This document shows, in pieces, positions 1-13,795 of a DNA stretch of 54,975 nt. The position numbers and the translations under genes are program-made. This DNA comes from Nemertoderma westbladi (lineage: Eukaryota; Xenacoelomorpha; Nemertodermatida; Nemertodermatidae), in NCBI GenBank assembly GCA_032718475.1, contig JAUCBJ010007676.1, forward strand, positions 1-54,975. Reading direction: 5' to 3'. The notes below the pieces were generated by a model. The model was not told the DNA's origin. It worked only from the letters and a program-made list of their open reading frames with translations, and did not search any database. The number at the start of each line of letters is the position of its first letter. Position 1 is the first letter of the stretch.

Positions 1-1054
1 CAACCACTTCTTTGAGTAAGTCGTTTATCAATTTATCCAAAACAGAATCCTGAAGTCTTAGTGCCACTTCATGGAATGCCGAAAATATTATTCTTATACG
101 CAACACTCTCTGCACCACTTCGAAATCTAATGAGGGATCAATAACTTGTGTACTCTGCTCAGCATGGAGTCGAATTTTAAGTTGCTCAATTTGTTTACTA
201 AAGCCTTGCTTAAATGTTCTCGCCATCCTTTGATAAGTCATGGATTCTGTCACTGATTTTGGCATTTTTAATTTTTGTAACTCTTCTACAGTAGCATCAC
301 CTAGGTTAAAAAACCTGTGTAACTTGGGGAAATTGTGCTGGCGTAATACCTCTCTTTGAAACTCACCTGCAGAATATCCCGCATGGAGTGTTGATGTTGG
401 TTTATAAGTCTCTATTGCCTCTAGCAGGCGGATTAATTGATTCGGTGGCAGCCTCGTTAAGGGATCTTTAAACGAGGTGTCAGAACCAGAACCTTTAGAT
501 GAACTGACTTCACTTACACTAGCTGGAATGGATTCAGATTGGGGGTGTGAAGCCTCACCTATTATCGGTCCACCTATTGTATTATGAGAGGCCTGGTTAC
601 CTTGTATAATTTCATTGTCAGGCAATACAGTCATGTTCATGTCATTTCTACTGTAAATACCATCCCTGTCAGAATTGGAACTGTCACTACTATAAGTGGG
701 ACTTCTTTGTGTTCTGACGTCCACACTTGCTGCTTGTTCTCGCTGGGAAGTCTTATTTTTCCATTTTTGCAAGTCTTTGTCCAACTCAGTATCCTTACTT
801 GCCTGTACTAACCCTTTCCTTTTACTCTGTGCCCTAGTGCCGATCACAGATCTACGACGATCTACAAGCCGTGTGTCAGTTATTTGGACTTCCCTACTAT
901 GTATTCTAACTGGGGGATGTACAGCTGCTGGACTTCTTGCTGGAGGAGGGGTTCTCAAAATCTTGTCACGGACTTCAAACCCATCACTACTAGAAGCATT
1001 ACTGGGTGCGGACATAAAAGAATTGTTATTTAAAGTAGATTTATGATCATCCAT
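1..1054 (-). CDS. BEL/Pao retrotransposon Gag, N-terminal part (open at window edge)
   Basis: Reading the minus strand from the ATG at 1054-1052 gives about 351 codons without a stop, leaving the window at base 1. The product is a Gag of the same family as the one at 21125: residues 67-76 read RRSVIGTRAQ against RRSIIGTRAQ at residues 55-64 there. Near the window edge RVLRIRIIFSAF matches RTLRIRLILSAF. In between is a low-complexity Ser/Asp/Thr-rich linker, then a predicted helical region beginning LPPNQLIRLLEAIE, comparable to LPAAVLTTILIAVE in the other Gag. Identity is otherwise low, so this is a different BEL lineage, not a copy. No zinc knuckle or pol lies inside the window; these should follow to the left. 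The plus-strand ORFs in this stretch are shadows. Confidence 0.8.
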   Translation of the reverse strand, partial: MDDHKSTLNNNSFMSAPSNASSSDGFEVRDKILRTPPPARSPAAVHPPVRIHSREVQITDTRLVDRRRSVIGTRAQSKRKGLVQASKDTELDKDLQKWKNKTSQREQAASVDVRTQRSPTYSSDSSNSDRDGIYSRNDMNMTVLPDNEIIQGNQASHNTIGGPIIGEASHPQSESIPASVSEVSSSKGSGSDTSFKDPLTRLPPNQLIRLLEAIETYKPTSTLHAGYSAGEFQREVLRQHNFPKLHRFFNLGDATVEELQKLKMPKSVTESMTYQRMARTFKQGFSKQIEQLKIRLHAEQSTQVIDPSLDFEVVQRVLRIRIIFSAFHEVALRLQDSVLDKLINDLLKEVV

Positions 1055-4000
1055 GTTAATTAATTAATTAAATATAATTAATTAAAAAGATCCAATCTAT
1101 AATTTATTTATAAACTGTAGCGCCTGCAAATAATTAATAATTATTAATGCAGTATATATAGTTTGTCAGTCAGTTGATTTCTGCAACAGAAATAAGCCAC
1201 GCCACCTACTGATAGAAAGATAACAAGTGCTGGTTAAAGAAATGCTAGTGCTGGATATTCCCGTAAGGAGTCGCCTTTGCCTAACACCCTCAGATGAAAT
1301 TACACTGGTGGAAGCTACTGTAGCTATCTGATTGGCGATGCCTATATGGATAATTCAATTTAATAGGGCTTGACAGTAAATGGCTTATACTAAGGCAGTC
1401 AGAGGAGATAACAAATGGCCCTCCTTGTTCGCTCAGTTACCTACAATAATTATCAAGGCAGTATGGGCTGATGTTAAAGCTTTCTGTTACAAGCTATTGT
1501 ATTGTACTCTCTTGGCAATGTTCCAATATAGACTAACAGTAACTGGGTCGACTGCAGGGAAGTTAATTCGATATATTGGCAGTTCCGAGTAACTTGTATG
1601 CCTGTAATGAATGATATAGACAAGTTATATTGATGCCGTATGTCTATGAAATAAATGTGACCAAATTGCTTTGGTATATAGATTATTCTTATATTCCTGC
1701 AATATAAATTAATCTACTACAGAATGATAATGCAATAGAACGTACCTAATGATAATGCGTACTTAATATACAAAGAAAATTATTACAAATCAAAATATTA
1801 CAAATCAATGGATAGGACAATTTAACGGGTTAGATTTATCAGGGGAGTAAATTTATGTTTATAGCTGGAATTTAATTCCAACTATTTTGGGACTTCGGAT
1901 TTTGCTTTCAACAATATTTATCATCTGTCGCACACAATTCCACTGTCAGGTTACGAACACACATAGACTTATGGTACGCCGAGACCTGCATAGATTTACA
2001 ACGTCGAGTCTGACACGTGGAAGTTTCCCCAGCCTCCGAAACCGAACAGCGTCAAGGGAGAAACTCTTTAATTGCATACAATTTTCAAGCAAACACTGCT
2101 GTCCACAGGAATAAATTTTGCTTAGCCTTACCCGCTGGTAAGCAAAATTTAATAACTTGATATCAGGAACTCGTGCTTACAATAAGAAATACGTCTGCTC
2201 AGTTACCCAACGATCATCGATACCCTATTCGCACGTAGCTAGGAATCTTACTGTCGATCTGCCGCTGAACGCAATACAACTGAGCGTTCAAATCCCTTAC
2301 CGTACTCACTATACCGAACACCAACAGGATTGATATGGGACCAATTAATCCAGTTTTCATGCAGTCAAGACGGGAACAGCACAAACACATTCAGTCACCT
2401 GAATCACACTCACAAATAAGCAATTCACAATCGAAACACAAACAACACAGTACAGAAAAATTTCTTCAAATACCTCTCCCAGAATATTTAGATAGATACT
2501 CGATTTACTATTAAGACGAGATTGACACCAAGCGAGATATAATTACGCAAGGGACGTCCGGGACGTCCTATCAAAAAGGTGGGGGACACGCAGTTCGTTA
2601 GCCGCTTGAAATATTTGAGTGCAGAATCTACACTGAACTATTAAATGCTACAACAATAAATGTACATACTGTAAATGTAAACATTCAGGTAAATAAATTT
2701 TTACAACTCCTATTCTATACACAGTAAATCTATTTATAACACCGACAGTTGTAAACCTAAAATATTCTATTCAGGGTGCGCAGTCCTAAATAGCCTACTC
2801 TAGAATTACAGATAAGGACAATGCAACAATAAATGCAACACTAAACTTACGACCAGCTGTATATACAAGAAACGGGCGCTAGTAACCGTTACTTGTACTC
2901 GTAGAATAATTTATTGTTGCATATAAAACTGGCGTTACTATAAACAGATTTGAAACCCCGTATAAATAGTTCCTTTAAGTTGTGTGTCTGGACTGCTTAC
3001 GTCTTTATGTCTAACTGAAAACTGTATTCATTCTAGACTTATGGAAGTCGGATTTATGAAACTGACAATCCGAGATACCGATGTCACAGGAATTAATTTT
3101 GTGCACGTATTAAAATATGTTAGTTTGCTATTAATATTAGGCGTCATATGACAATACTGTAACACACACCCCAATGCGATGAGTTGCAATACCGTACAGT
3201 CTATAGACCACCAACCTCAATGTTATTGTGCTACCAACGTTAATCAACAACGGAATGACTTGAATCCATTCTCTTTATCTTTATCGATAACATAATAATA
3301 ACATAAATCGCAATAATTCAAATGATATAACAAATTAATTAATAGACAAACAATAAATCGACATAATACGAATCAATATCACAAATTGACATCGGTAATA
3401 TCACGTATTGACGTGAATATTCCGACCCACAAATCTACTAACAGCTAGTGAGTTGTTAACTAATAAATCTTCAATAGTTAGGCTGACCAACTGATATAAT
3501 GCTATACTATATATAGGCTGGGGCTGGTAAGCTGAATGCAAATGGGTATTAGCCAATCAGAGCTATTCTGCATGGCCCTTGCCGTATAACATAATATTTC
3601 TCTGGCAGAAGTAAATTAACAATATGGGGCAAGCCTGCGAGGTAAATGCCATTCACTAGTGGCATTAACACAGCCAGATACTATAGTCAGCCAGTCCCGG
3701 TAGCTTTATAGGTCCTGGTAGTAGCATTAGGTCCGTGGCGTTAGGTCCTGGCAGCCTAGCGTTAGGGCCGTGCCATTCCGTCAGTAAGTCCAGTCTGCCT
3801 ACGTAACCAAGCAGGTTAGTAAAGGAGCAGGTTACATAGACGAGTTGAAAGGAACCAAAACTTAAACGCGAGAGTTAGGAATAATTTAATTGAGAATTAG
3901 GACCGATTTGGACCTAACGCTACATTACCACTGACTATGTAGGCCTACACTTTGCAGTTTGTAGGGCCTAATTAAGACGTTCCATACAGGAAATATTTCC

Positions 4001-4298
4001 ATATTATACATACACACACACGCACCGACATACAATCAGACATACAAAGATATTAATTGACTTTTCAATGTTGATTAAAGCATCGCCCTGACTTGGAAAA
4101 TTGACGTGTTTACATAATTCGACTCAATTGTTTATTATTATTATTTGTTATATTTGTTATTTATTATTATTATTATTATCAATCGGTCACTTTTATTTGT
4201 TAGACAGTTTTTACAATTCAGAAAGTGCACAATTCAGAAATTTAAATAGGGCCTACATTTTCATTTTAAAATATTTTTACTACGGTTTGTATAACGAT
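1055..4298. other. AT-rich non-coding stretch; likely leader and LTR of the leftmost BEL element plus intergenic DNA
   Basis: No convincing ORF in 3.2 kb. It begins with a TTAATTAA-rich run (1056-1085), contains a perfect 12-bp hairpin (2113-2150), a cluster of degenerate GTTAGGTCC repeats (about 3706-3775) and a TTA microsatellite (4127-4180). Because the Gag at 1-1054 points left, its leader and 5' LTR should lie here. Without the second LTR I cannot set boundaries. Confidence 0.5.
2113..2150. repeat. 12-bp perfect hairpin
   Basis: Arms AAATTTTGCTTA (2113-2124) and TAAGCAAAATTT (2139-2150) are exact reverse complements around a 14-nt loop. It could fold in RNA or be the trace of a small fold-back element. 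It is not tied to any gene. Confidence 0.6.
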
Positions 4299-7769
<3,471 letters not shown>

Positions 7770-8446
7770 GACGTACAGTAGCTGTATGTAAGTGGTCGCC
7801 AGGCGCCCGCAGTCTGTCTGTAACTGGTCGCCAGGCGTTAGCAGTTGCCTGTATCTGGTAGCCAGGCGCTAGCAGTCTGCCTGTAACTGGTATCCAGACG
7901 CATGCAGGAGTCTGCCTGTAACTGGTATCCAGACGCCCGCAGTCTGTCTGTAACTGGTAGCCAGGCACCAGCAGTCTGTCTGTATCTTATGGTAGGCAGG
8001 CGCTAGCAGTCTGCCTTATCTGGTATTCAGATGCCCGCAGTCTGTCTGTAACTGGTAGCCAGGCGCCAGCAGTCTGTCTGTATCTGGTAGCCAGGCGCTA
8101 GCAGTCTGCCTGTAACTGGTATCCAGACGCCCGCAGTCTGTCTGTAACTGGTAGCCAGGCACCAGCAGTCTGTCTGTATCTTATGGTAGGCAGGCGCTAG
8201 CAGTCTGCCTTATCTGGTATTCAGATGCCCGCAGTCTGTCTGTAACTGGTAGCCAGGCGCCAGCAGTTTGTCTGTATCTGGTAGCCAGGCGCCAGCAGTC
8301 TGCCTGAAACATGGTAACCAGGTGCCAGGATTCTGTCTGTAACTGGTAGCCAGGCGCCAGCAGTCTGCCTGTAACTGGTAGCCAGTCGGCAGCAGTCTGT
8401 CTGTAACTGGTACTGTAGCCAGTCGGCAGCGGTCTTTCTGTGACAG
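7770..8446. repeat. 32-bp minisatellite with a 194-bp higher-order duplication
   Basis: About 20 diverged copies of a unit whose core is CTGTAACTGGTAGCCAGGCG. The multi-unit block starting at 7931 recurs at 8125, including a distinctive TGTATCTTATGGTAGG variant, giving a 194-bp higher-order period. Minus-strand ORFs here are repeat artefacts. Confidence 0.9.
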
Positions 8447-8603
8447 TTAATCATAAGAATGTAATTTAAAGTGATAACTAAAACACAGTGGTATCTATAC
8501 TAAGGTACTAATAATTGTTCTATAAAGGTCTTAATACTTGCCGCCTTTGATTGCCTTTAATAGACTTTATTCATTGCATAAGTAATTGCCTTTGTCAAAA
8601 GTG

Positions 8604-8640
8604 TATAAATAGGAGGGGTTTTAGGCCTTAAAACCATTCT
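8604..8640 (+). promoter_or_regulatory. TATA box and initiator of the fibrinogen-related gene
   Basis: TATAAATA at 8604-8611 is followed 32 bp later by CCATTCT (8634-8640), a perfect match to the initiator pattern YYANWYY with the A at 8636. That is the usual spacing. The first ATG of the gene lies 61 bp downstream of the inferred start site. Confidence 0.7.
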
Positions 8641-8696
8641 CTATCAGAAAATTATCATAACTTTAGTTACAAAGTTATTTACAAAATACTGTAAAA

Positions 8697-11600
8697 ATGT
8701 CACCCGTAAGTCTTAAACTATTTTCTCTGCTGTCAGCTCTTTTCCTACTCCAGGTAAGTTTATTTAATGCATAAAGTATTCATTTAGCGTTGTTATCTGA
8801 ATTATTCATTTAATAATTTGCTCACGTGAATAAAAAACCCTTTATTAAGGATGTTAGATTTATTCATCAAAACAAAAAAAAAATGTTTTCTCACAGAATT
8901 ATTCCACAAACAGAAATTGTATTTAAACGATTAGCATCCTAGAGAGAGTGACAACGTATACATGACTGTAGCCAACAGCCAGTTCCTCACAAACTGTCTG
9001 TTAGTTATTCAGTTCACATTTATTTTGGTTTTTGTCCGAGTATTGCAGACTGGTTTGCTATTATTATGGCCTCTCCCAGTCTGATGTGTCCGGATATCCA
9101 TATTGGTTGTCCAGTTGTCCTTTTTAGTTGTCTAGTTGTTCGTATAGGTTATCCCCGTCACCACCATTTGGTGTCACCTTGTCCATAACAGGTCTCCCCA
9201 TGTCGCGTTGGATATCCGTCTGTCCACGTCTGTTTCCCTGTCCACGTCTTATTCCCATGTCCACATTTGTTGTCCCGTTGTCCCCACACCAATTGTAGCC
9301 CAACTCATATCAGTTTTCTTGTAATATTGTAATATGTGGTGGATTTATCAACATTTTCTATGACAGGCCCACTTTTTGGAGTAGCATGTAAAATAATATT
9401 AGCGATGATAACACTTAATAAGTTAAACAGTATTATTATTTATTTAGTAAATGTATTATTATTTCATCAATAGCTCTGCCGTGTAATGTGAAAAGACCGC
9501 AAGTCACAAAAAGTCATTTCGAGATTGTTGGTTTAAAATGTCCGTAAATTACTAATTTTTTATAACCCTACGCAATTGGGGGTGGGAAATTTTTCTATGT
9601 GATTATTGTTCACTTTCCATTAATATTTTGACGTCAGAGTTATTTTTTGTACTTACGCTATTTTTGCATTGTACAACTTATATGTAAATACATATTTCAA
9701 GACACATATTTCAATAAAACCGTATTTGCGTTTTCTTAATATCTATGCAATGACAAAACACCGAAGGTCTTGTTTTTTTGTTCGGTTTTTTTTGCATAAA
9801 TTTAAATAGTTGCGGTCTTTTTTCTTTGTAACATTATATTTCAATTTCAATTTCAAATTCATTATGTAACATTATGTTGTGACTTACGGCCTTTCTACAT
9901 TGCATATCTCGAGAACTAGAGTACATACGGTGTTCTCGATTATACCATTAGGTAGAGCGCATTATTTTTAGACCCAGAAAAAGTGAATTTTGAAAAAATG
10001 CGACTTACGGTCTTTTTACATTGTACGGCAGAGCTATTTATAATTTATTTATTATTACAGGCAAATGATGGACAATGTGGAGCCATTAATGTAAGTTTAT
10101 TACAGTCATTGGTCCATATAAGAGACAAGTTTTGAACTTCGTTGGGTTCTGTGTAAAAATGTAAACACTGGACTTCCTCAGAAATTATGTAATAAGGGGT
10201 TTCCCGGGGCGTAGAATCCATTTTTCCGGGTCTCGAAAGTTGATTTCGCCTAGCAGTTGCTGATTTTTGAAGAAATGTTGCATGTCTCAAATTTGGCATC
10301 GATTCCCTAATGTGAGACAAGAAATTCAATTGTAATTTTTTTTAATAACTAACATGAAATAACCTCTTAAATATTACGGAGAATCTTGTTAGGTTCTTAC
10401 AGCCTTTATTTGAGACAAAAGATCTGTAATTATTTGGCTATAGGAGCCCCTTGAAGTTTATATTGAATTTGTCTCACGTTTGGGTCCATGTCTCAAATTA
10501 GGCAGAATGACTACTATGACAGTGCTGTACTAAACTTAATGACTGTACTGAAGTAACAGTGTGACTTTCGGAAAGAATTCAGATGCAATTATAATGTATG
10601 TGTATAGGGGGCCTATGGTTTCTATACTTCAGATACTTGATACAAAGGCCTAGCCTACATTTGTCTCTTGTTATGGTTATAACTTCCTTGTCTCAAATTA
10701 GGGGAAATTCATGGAAACCGATACCATATTAAAGACAGTAGTCAAATGTAAAACTATGAAATCTTTACCACATAAAAATAGTTATATATAAAAATATAGC
10801 CTTTTTACTATAAAACGTCATAATTTCGAGAATCAGGTCAAAGTGGAATGCAAAAATCTCATATCGATTTTAAAACCTTAAAATTTATGAAAAAAAGCTT
10901 CGATTTTTGACGGGCCGCTAGAATATTATAAGTATATCCAATCCGGTTGAATTATACCTAACGATGTACAGGAATGGTTACAGATCATTATTCGAATTAG
11001 TTTTAAGTAGGTTTCTGTAATTATTTGGCTATAGGGGCCCCTTGAAGTTGATATTGAATTTGTCTCACGTTTGGGTCCATGTCTCAAATTAGGCAGAATG
11101 ACTGTAGTTATTTTAAATTATTATTTTAAATGTAATTTCATGCGATTTCATAGATATTGTAAATGGTGACAAAGTTGAGTTGAATTCATAAAAGTTATAA
11201 AAATATTTCCTAACAGGTTATGGAGTTGGAAGAACAGAATACAGAGTTGGAGGGAAATATTAATGGGTTGTGTGACCAAATAAAAGATATACTTACAAAC
11301 CTAACTAACCAACTCGATGAGCTAAATAACGATGTTAATTTCTTAACCAGTAATTATTTGTAACATAATTATTTGCCGTGTTGAAGTCCTTCAGTTTTAT
11401 TATTATGTTTTTATTTATTTGTATGGAATTAATTTCGCACTACCGAATCGCCAGGCCGACATATTTCCTAACTTTATATCGCAGTGCGACATTATTTCTC
11501 AGTATGTCCCTACGCCATACATTTACTATGTATTTCAGTATATCCAGTATGTCACCGCGTCATTGTTAGGTTGTTATATAAAGTTTAAGTGCAAAACTAC

Positions 11601-12466
11601 AAATAATTCTACCACATAAATCTTTTACGGCCCTCGTTTTATTATTTCACTAAACAAAATCACTCGTGCCGTAACGCTATAATGTGCTATTTTATGAGCA
11701 ACGACGTAATATAGTTAGTATTTAATTGCTCTAAATGTTGGGTCGAAATGCCGCCGTTTAATGATTTCCCTAGAGAACTCCAACCCAACCACTGATCAGA
11801 TGTGTGCAGAGGATTTAAAGATTTTAATAAACAATTTCAATTAATAATATTTCCTAACAGAATAAAGAGTTGAAAGACCAGTTTACAGAGTTAAAACTTT
11901 ATAAGCTAATAGCGCAAAATGTTGGAGTAAAGATTCAGCAAAGAGTTGATGGATCTGTTGACTTCTATCGCAACTGGGATGAATATGTTGAAGGATTTGG
12001 CGACCCGAATACCAACTTTTGGTTGGGGTTGGAGATGATCCACAAGCTGAGTAAAAACGGGGTGAAGTTGAGAGTCGATTTGTGGTTCACTGGAAGTGGA
12101 CGGACATATCCCAATAGTATTATTACAAAGAATTACAACAACGAACACAAATACGCGGAATACAACAACTTCTCTATCGGATCAGCTGCAACTAATTACA
12201 CCCTAAATGTATCCGGTTACCATGGTACTGCTGGTGACTCATTGGAGTATACGCACAACGGTCAGCCATTCTCCACCAAGGACCGCGATAATGACGGGAG
12301 CGGTTGGAACTGCGCCGTAGAATATACTGGGGCGTGGTGGTACACTCGCTGCGCGGACAGTAACTTGAACGGAGAATATGGTGGGGGGTGGTCGCTAGGA
12401 CCTTATTGGGATCATTTTACTGTAAGGAATCCGGCTTCTCGAGTAGAAATGAAGATTTGGATTTAG
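8697..12466 (+). CDS. Secreted fibrinogen-related (FReD) protein, 3 coding exons plus one alternative exon
   Basis: Exons, all phase 0: 8697-8753 (signal peptide, MSPVSLKLFSLLSALFLLQ, donor CAG|GTAAGT), 10061-10090 (ANDGQCGAIN, donor GTAAGT) and 11861-12466 (201 codons, acceptor TTCCTAACAG). The spliced product is about 230 residues. The last exon opens with a short coiled coil (NKELKDQFTELKL), then RVDGSVDFYRNWDEYVEGFG, the calcium-site motif KDRDND, and NCA...GAWWYTRCADSNLNG, the ligand-pocket signature of fibrinogen C-terminal domains. These domains bind acetylated sugars or microbial surfaces in innate immunity of many invertebrates. The usual N-terminal subdomain with its first disulphide and the GGWTV strand is missing: VGVKIQQR precedes RVDGS directly. 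It may be a derived lectin or a partly decayed gene. Poly(A) signals AATAAA start at 12548. Confidence 0.75.
8754..10060 (+). other. Intron 1 of the FReD gene
   Basis: The intron is bounded by GTAAGT and TTATTACAG. It holds a degenerate GTTGTCC/GTCCACGTC low-complexity run (about 9085-9290) and the 562-bp inverted-repeat element at 9473-10034, whose right end lies 26 bp before exon 2. No exon-like sequence encoding the missing fibrinogen subdomain was seen. Confidence 0.6.
9473..10034. mobile_element. 562-bp inverted-repeat element (MITE-like) in FReD intron 1
   Basis: The ends are imperfect inverted repeats of about 38 bp: left GCTCTGCCGTGTAATGTGAA, right (reverse complement) GCTCTGCCGTACAATGTAAA, continuing with AAGACCGCAAGTCAC against AAGACCGTAAGTCGC. 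TA flanks both sides (9471-9472, 10035-10036), fitting a TA target duplication. A third, internal copy of the ACTTACGGCCTTTCTACATT motif lies near 9882. No ORF, so it is non-autonomous. Confidence 0.65.
10103..11104. mobile_element. 1,002-bp inverted-repeat element (MITE-like) filling FReD intron 2
   Basis: It begins CAGTCATT and ends AATGACTG, flanked by TA on both sides (10101-10102, 11105-11106). The inverted match continues imperfectly to about 28 bp. CAGT ends with TA targets are typical of Tc1/mariner/pogo-type elements. It contains a 90-bp direct repeat (10423-10512 and 11014-11103) and several TGTCTCAAATT or TGTCTCACGTTTGGG words. No coding capacity. It starts 13 bp after the exon 2 donor, so the intron was only about 120 bp before the insertion. 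Confidence 0.65.
11217..11363 (+). CDS. Alternative third exon of the FReD gene ending in a stop
   Basis: This exon has the same TTCCTAACAG acceptor as the FReD exon at 11861, and its first codons mirror that exon: MELEEQNTELE against KELKDQFTELK. It looks like an older tandem copy of the coiled-coil start. It encodes 48 residues of coiled coil (INGLCDQIKDILTNLTNQL and following) and ends at TAA 11361-11363. Joined in phase 0 to exon 2 it would give a 77-residue secreted coiled-coil protein without the lectin domain. A weak in-frame donor (GAT|GTTAAT, about 11331) could also join it to the FReD exon. Confidence 0.5.
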   Translation, partial: VMELEEQNTELEGNINGLCDQIKDILTNLTNQLDELNNDVNFLTSNYL

Positions 12467-12547
12467 TAAAACTGTAAGTTTTATATAAAATTACTAAATA
12501 ATTCCAATAGAGTTGCGTTGGAAACTAACTTTTACATTTAATTATAA

Positions 12548-12564
12548 AATAAATATAAATAAAA
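12548..12564 (+). terminator. Poly(A) signals of the FReD gene
   Basis: Overlapping AATAAA hexamers begin about 80 bp after the stop codon in an AT-rich 3' UTR. Confidence 0.6.
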
Positions 12565-12569
12565 TATAT

Positions 12570-13072
12570 TTTGCTGAAAAGTTAATAATAATTATTAATA
12601 ATAATGAGTTCCGGAATAAATATCGTTTTTTACTATAAAATTATTTACTTTAACGTTTTTATTATTTATTTTGCAGTTTGAATTCCCAATAAGTTTTCGA
12701 AGAGACTGAATCTTGGCTATTCTGCTATATGTTACCAGTTTATATGTGTGATGGTTATGGGTTATTGGTTTATGTTTGGTTAATATTTACAATATATTAA
12801 TAAATTATAGTTGCAATAACTTAACTTTATTTACTTAACTTGCTGTTAGACCAGGAGGGGCCGGTTGCATATAAATCAACCTTAGCTAAGGTGCACCTTA
12901 ACTCATAAGTGTTGCCTTAAATATTTCAACATCCGTATCAGTTGTCTGCCTAATATTACCTAATATATTTTATAGAAACATTTTGAGAACGTCGGAGGAG
13001 TTCCGAGAGCAAAATTTGGACTTTTCAAAATCAGCTGATATAATTAAACAAATTAATTGTTAATTAAAATTC
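12570..13072. other. Intergenic spacer between two convergent genes
   Basis: AT-rich. Contains a perfect 14-bp palindrome ACCTTAGCTAAGGT (12879-12892) next to GTGCACCTTAA, possibly the end of a small transposon. Nothing else recognised. Confidence 0.4.
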
Positions 13073-13078
13073 TTTATT
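13073..13078 (-). terminator. Poly(A) signal of the minus-strand ciliary-like gene
   Basis: TTTATT on the plus strand reads AATAAA on the minus strand, 27 bases beyond the stop codon at 13107-13105. Confidence 0.6.
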
Positions 13079-13104
13079 ACCTAATAATATACAAATAAAT
13101 CCTA

Positions 13105-13605
13105 TTATATTTTAACGCCTCTGTTTGAATATCGCCAGTTATTGGGTTTCTGGAACGGTTCCTGTGCCAAAGCGAGGGAGCGAAGAGGAGTCCTAAATGA
13201 ACCGGAATCAGGAGCTGTCATACCAACCCGGATATATTCCGAGCGATCAGTCGCCCTGACTACGGGGGTCGGGTAGACACGGGGGAAGCGGGAGTGGGGT
13301 CGGAATGATTCCGAGGTGGCGGCCCGGAATACAGGAGGGATATCAAGCGATATCCCCGCGGTAGTATCCGGGGTTACAGACGAGTCTCGGTTGAAACTCC
13401 TCCGGTAAACCGACGTGTAGGGCCGGGTACCTCGCCCAGCTGTGTCACTCACCCACTCGATGTGGTTCGCAGACAGATGCTGCCGCTTATCTCCGTAGGA
13501 TTTAAACTTCCCAAACTTCTCGTCAAAATAAACCCCGTAGTCGCGCGTCTGGTGTCGGTTGTCGAGGAAAGAAAAAGGGTTTCCAGTTTTATATTCTCGA
13601 TTTGT
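13105..13605 (-). CDS. Terminal coding exon, probable cilia/flagella-associated protein (CFAP90/C5orf49-like)
   Basis: On the minus strand an open frame of about 166 codons follows a stop at 13608-13606 and ends at TAA 13107-13105. It has no in-frame ATG near its start, so the N-terminus is probably in another exon (a candidate acceptor ends at about 13600) or lost to an indel. The product has the low-complexity, Arg/Tyr/Pro-rich look of axonemal microtubule inner proteins. From memory, blocks such as YFDEKFGKFKSYGDKRQH, RPYTSVYRRSF and EYIRVGM resemble the order of conserved blocks in CFAP90. That name is tentative. Two X-box motifs 150-190 bp upstream support a ciliary role, and the poly(A) signal downstream supports a real gene. 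Confidence 0.45.
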   Translation of the reverse strand, partial: TNREYKTGNPFSFLDNRHQTRDYGVYFDEKFGKFKSYGDKRQHLSANHIEWVSDTAGRGTRPYTSVYRRSFNRDSSVTPDTTAGISLDIPPVFRAATSESFRPHSRFPRVYPTPVVRATDRSEYIRVGMTAPDSGSFRTPLRSLALAQEPFQKPNNWRYSNRGVKI

Positions 13606-13749
13606 TTAGGAAATCCGGCGGTATTCTTTAGGTAGAAGCGTCGCGTCTTTGCGAAAGTTCTAGAACATTATTGTTGCCAGAGTGTCGGTAGATATATGTC
13701 ATCATTTCCCTGCATTCGTGTTCTCTCGGATTGCCAATGGTGGCGCCTC

Positions 13750-13795
13750 GTTTCTATGGTAATACCACGTATGGTCTATTGGTAACCATGGTGAC
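13750..13795 (-). promoter_or_regulatory. Two X-box (RFX-type) motifs upstream of the ciliary-like ORF
   Basis: The X-box consensus is GTNRCC-AT-RGYAAC. Plus-strand 13782-13795 reads GTAACCATGGTGAC (13 of 14 matching). Reverse complement of 13750-13763 reads ATTACCATAGAAAC (12 of 14). RFX factors bind such sites in promoters of ciliary genes across animals. The sites lie 145-195 bp from the ORF; a divergent gene to the right could also use them. Confidence 0.5.

Noticed and set aside
584-1046. Plus-strand ORFs
   Set aside because: Shadows of the minus-strand Gag at 1-1054.
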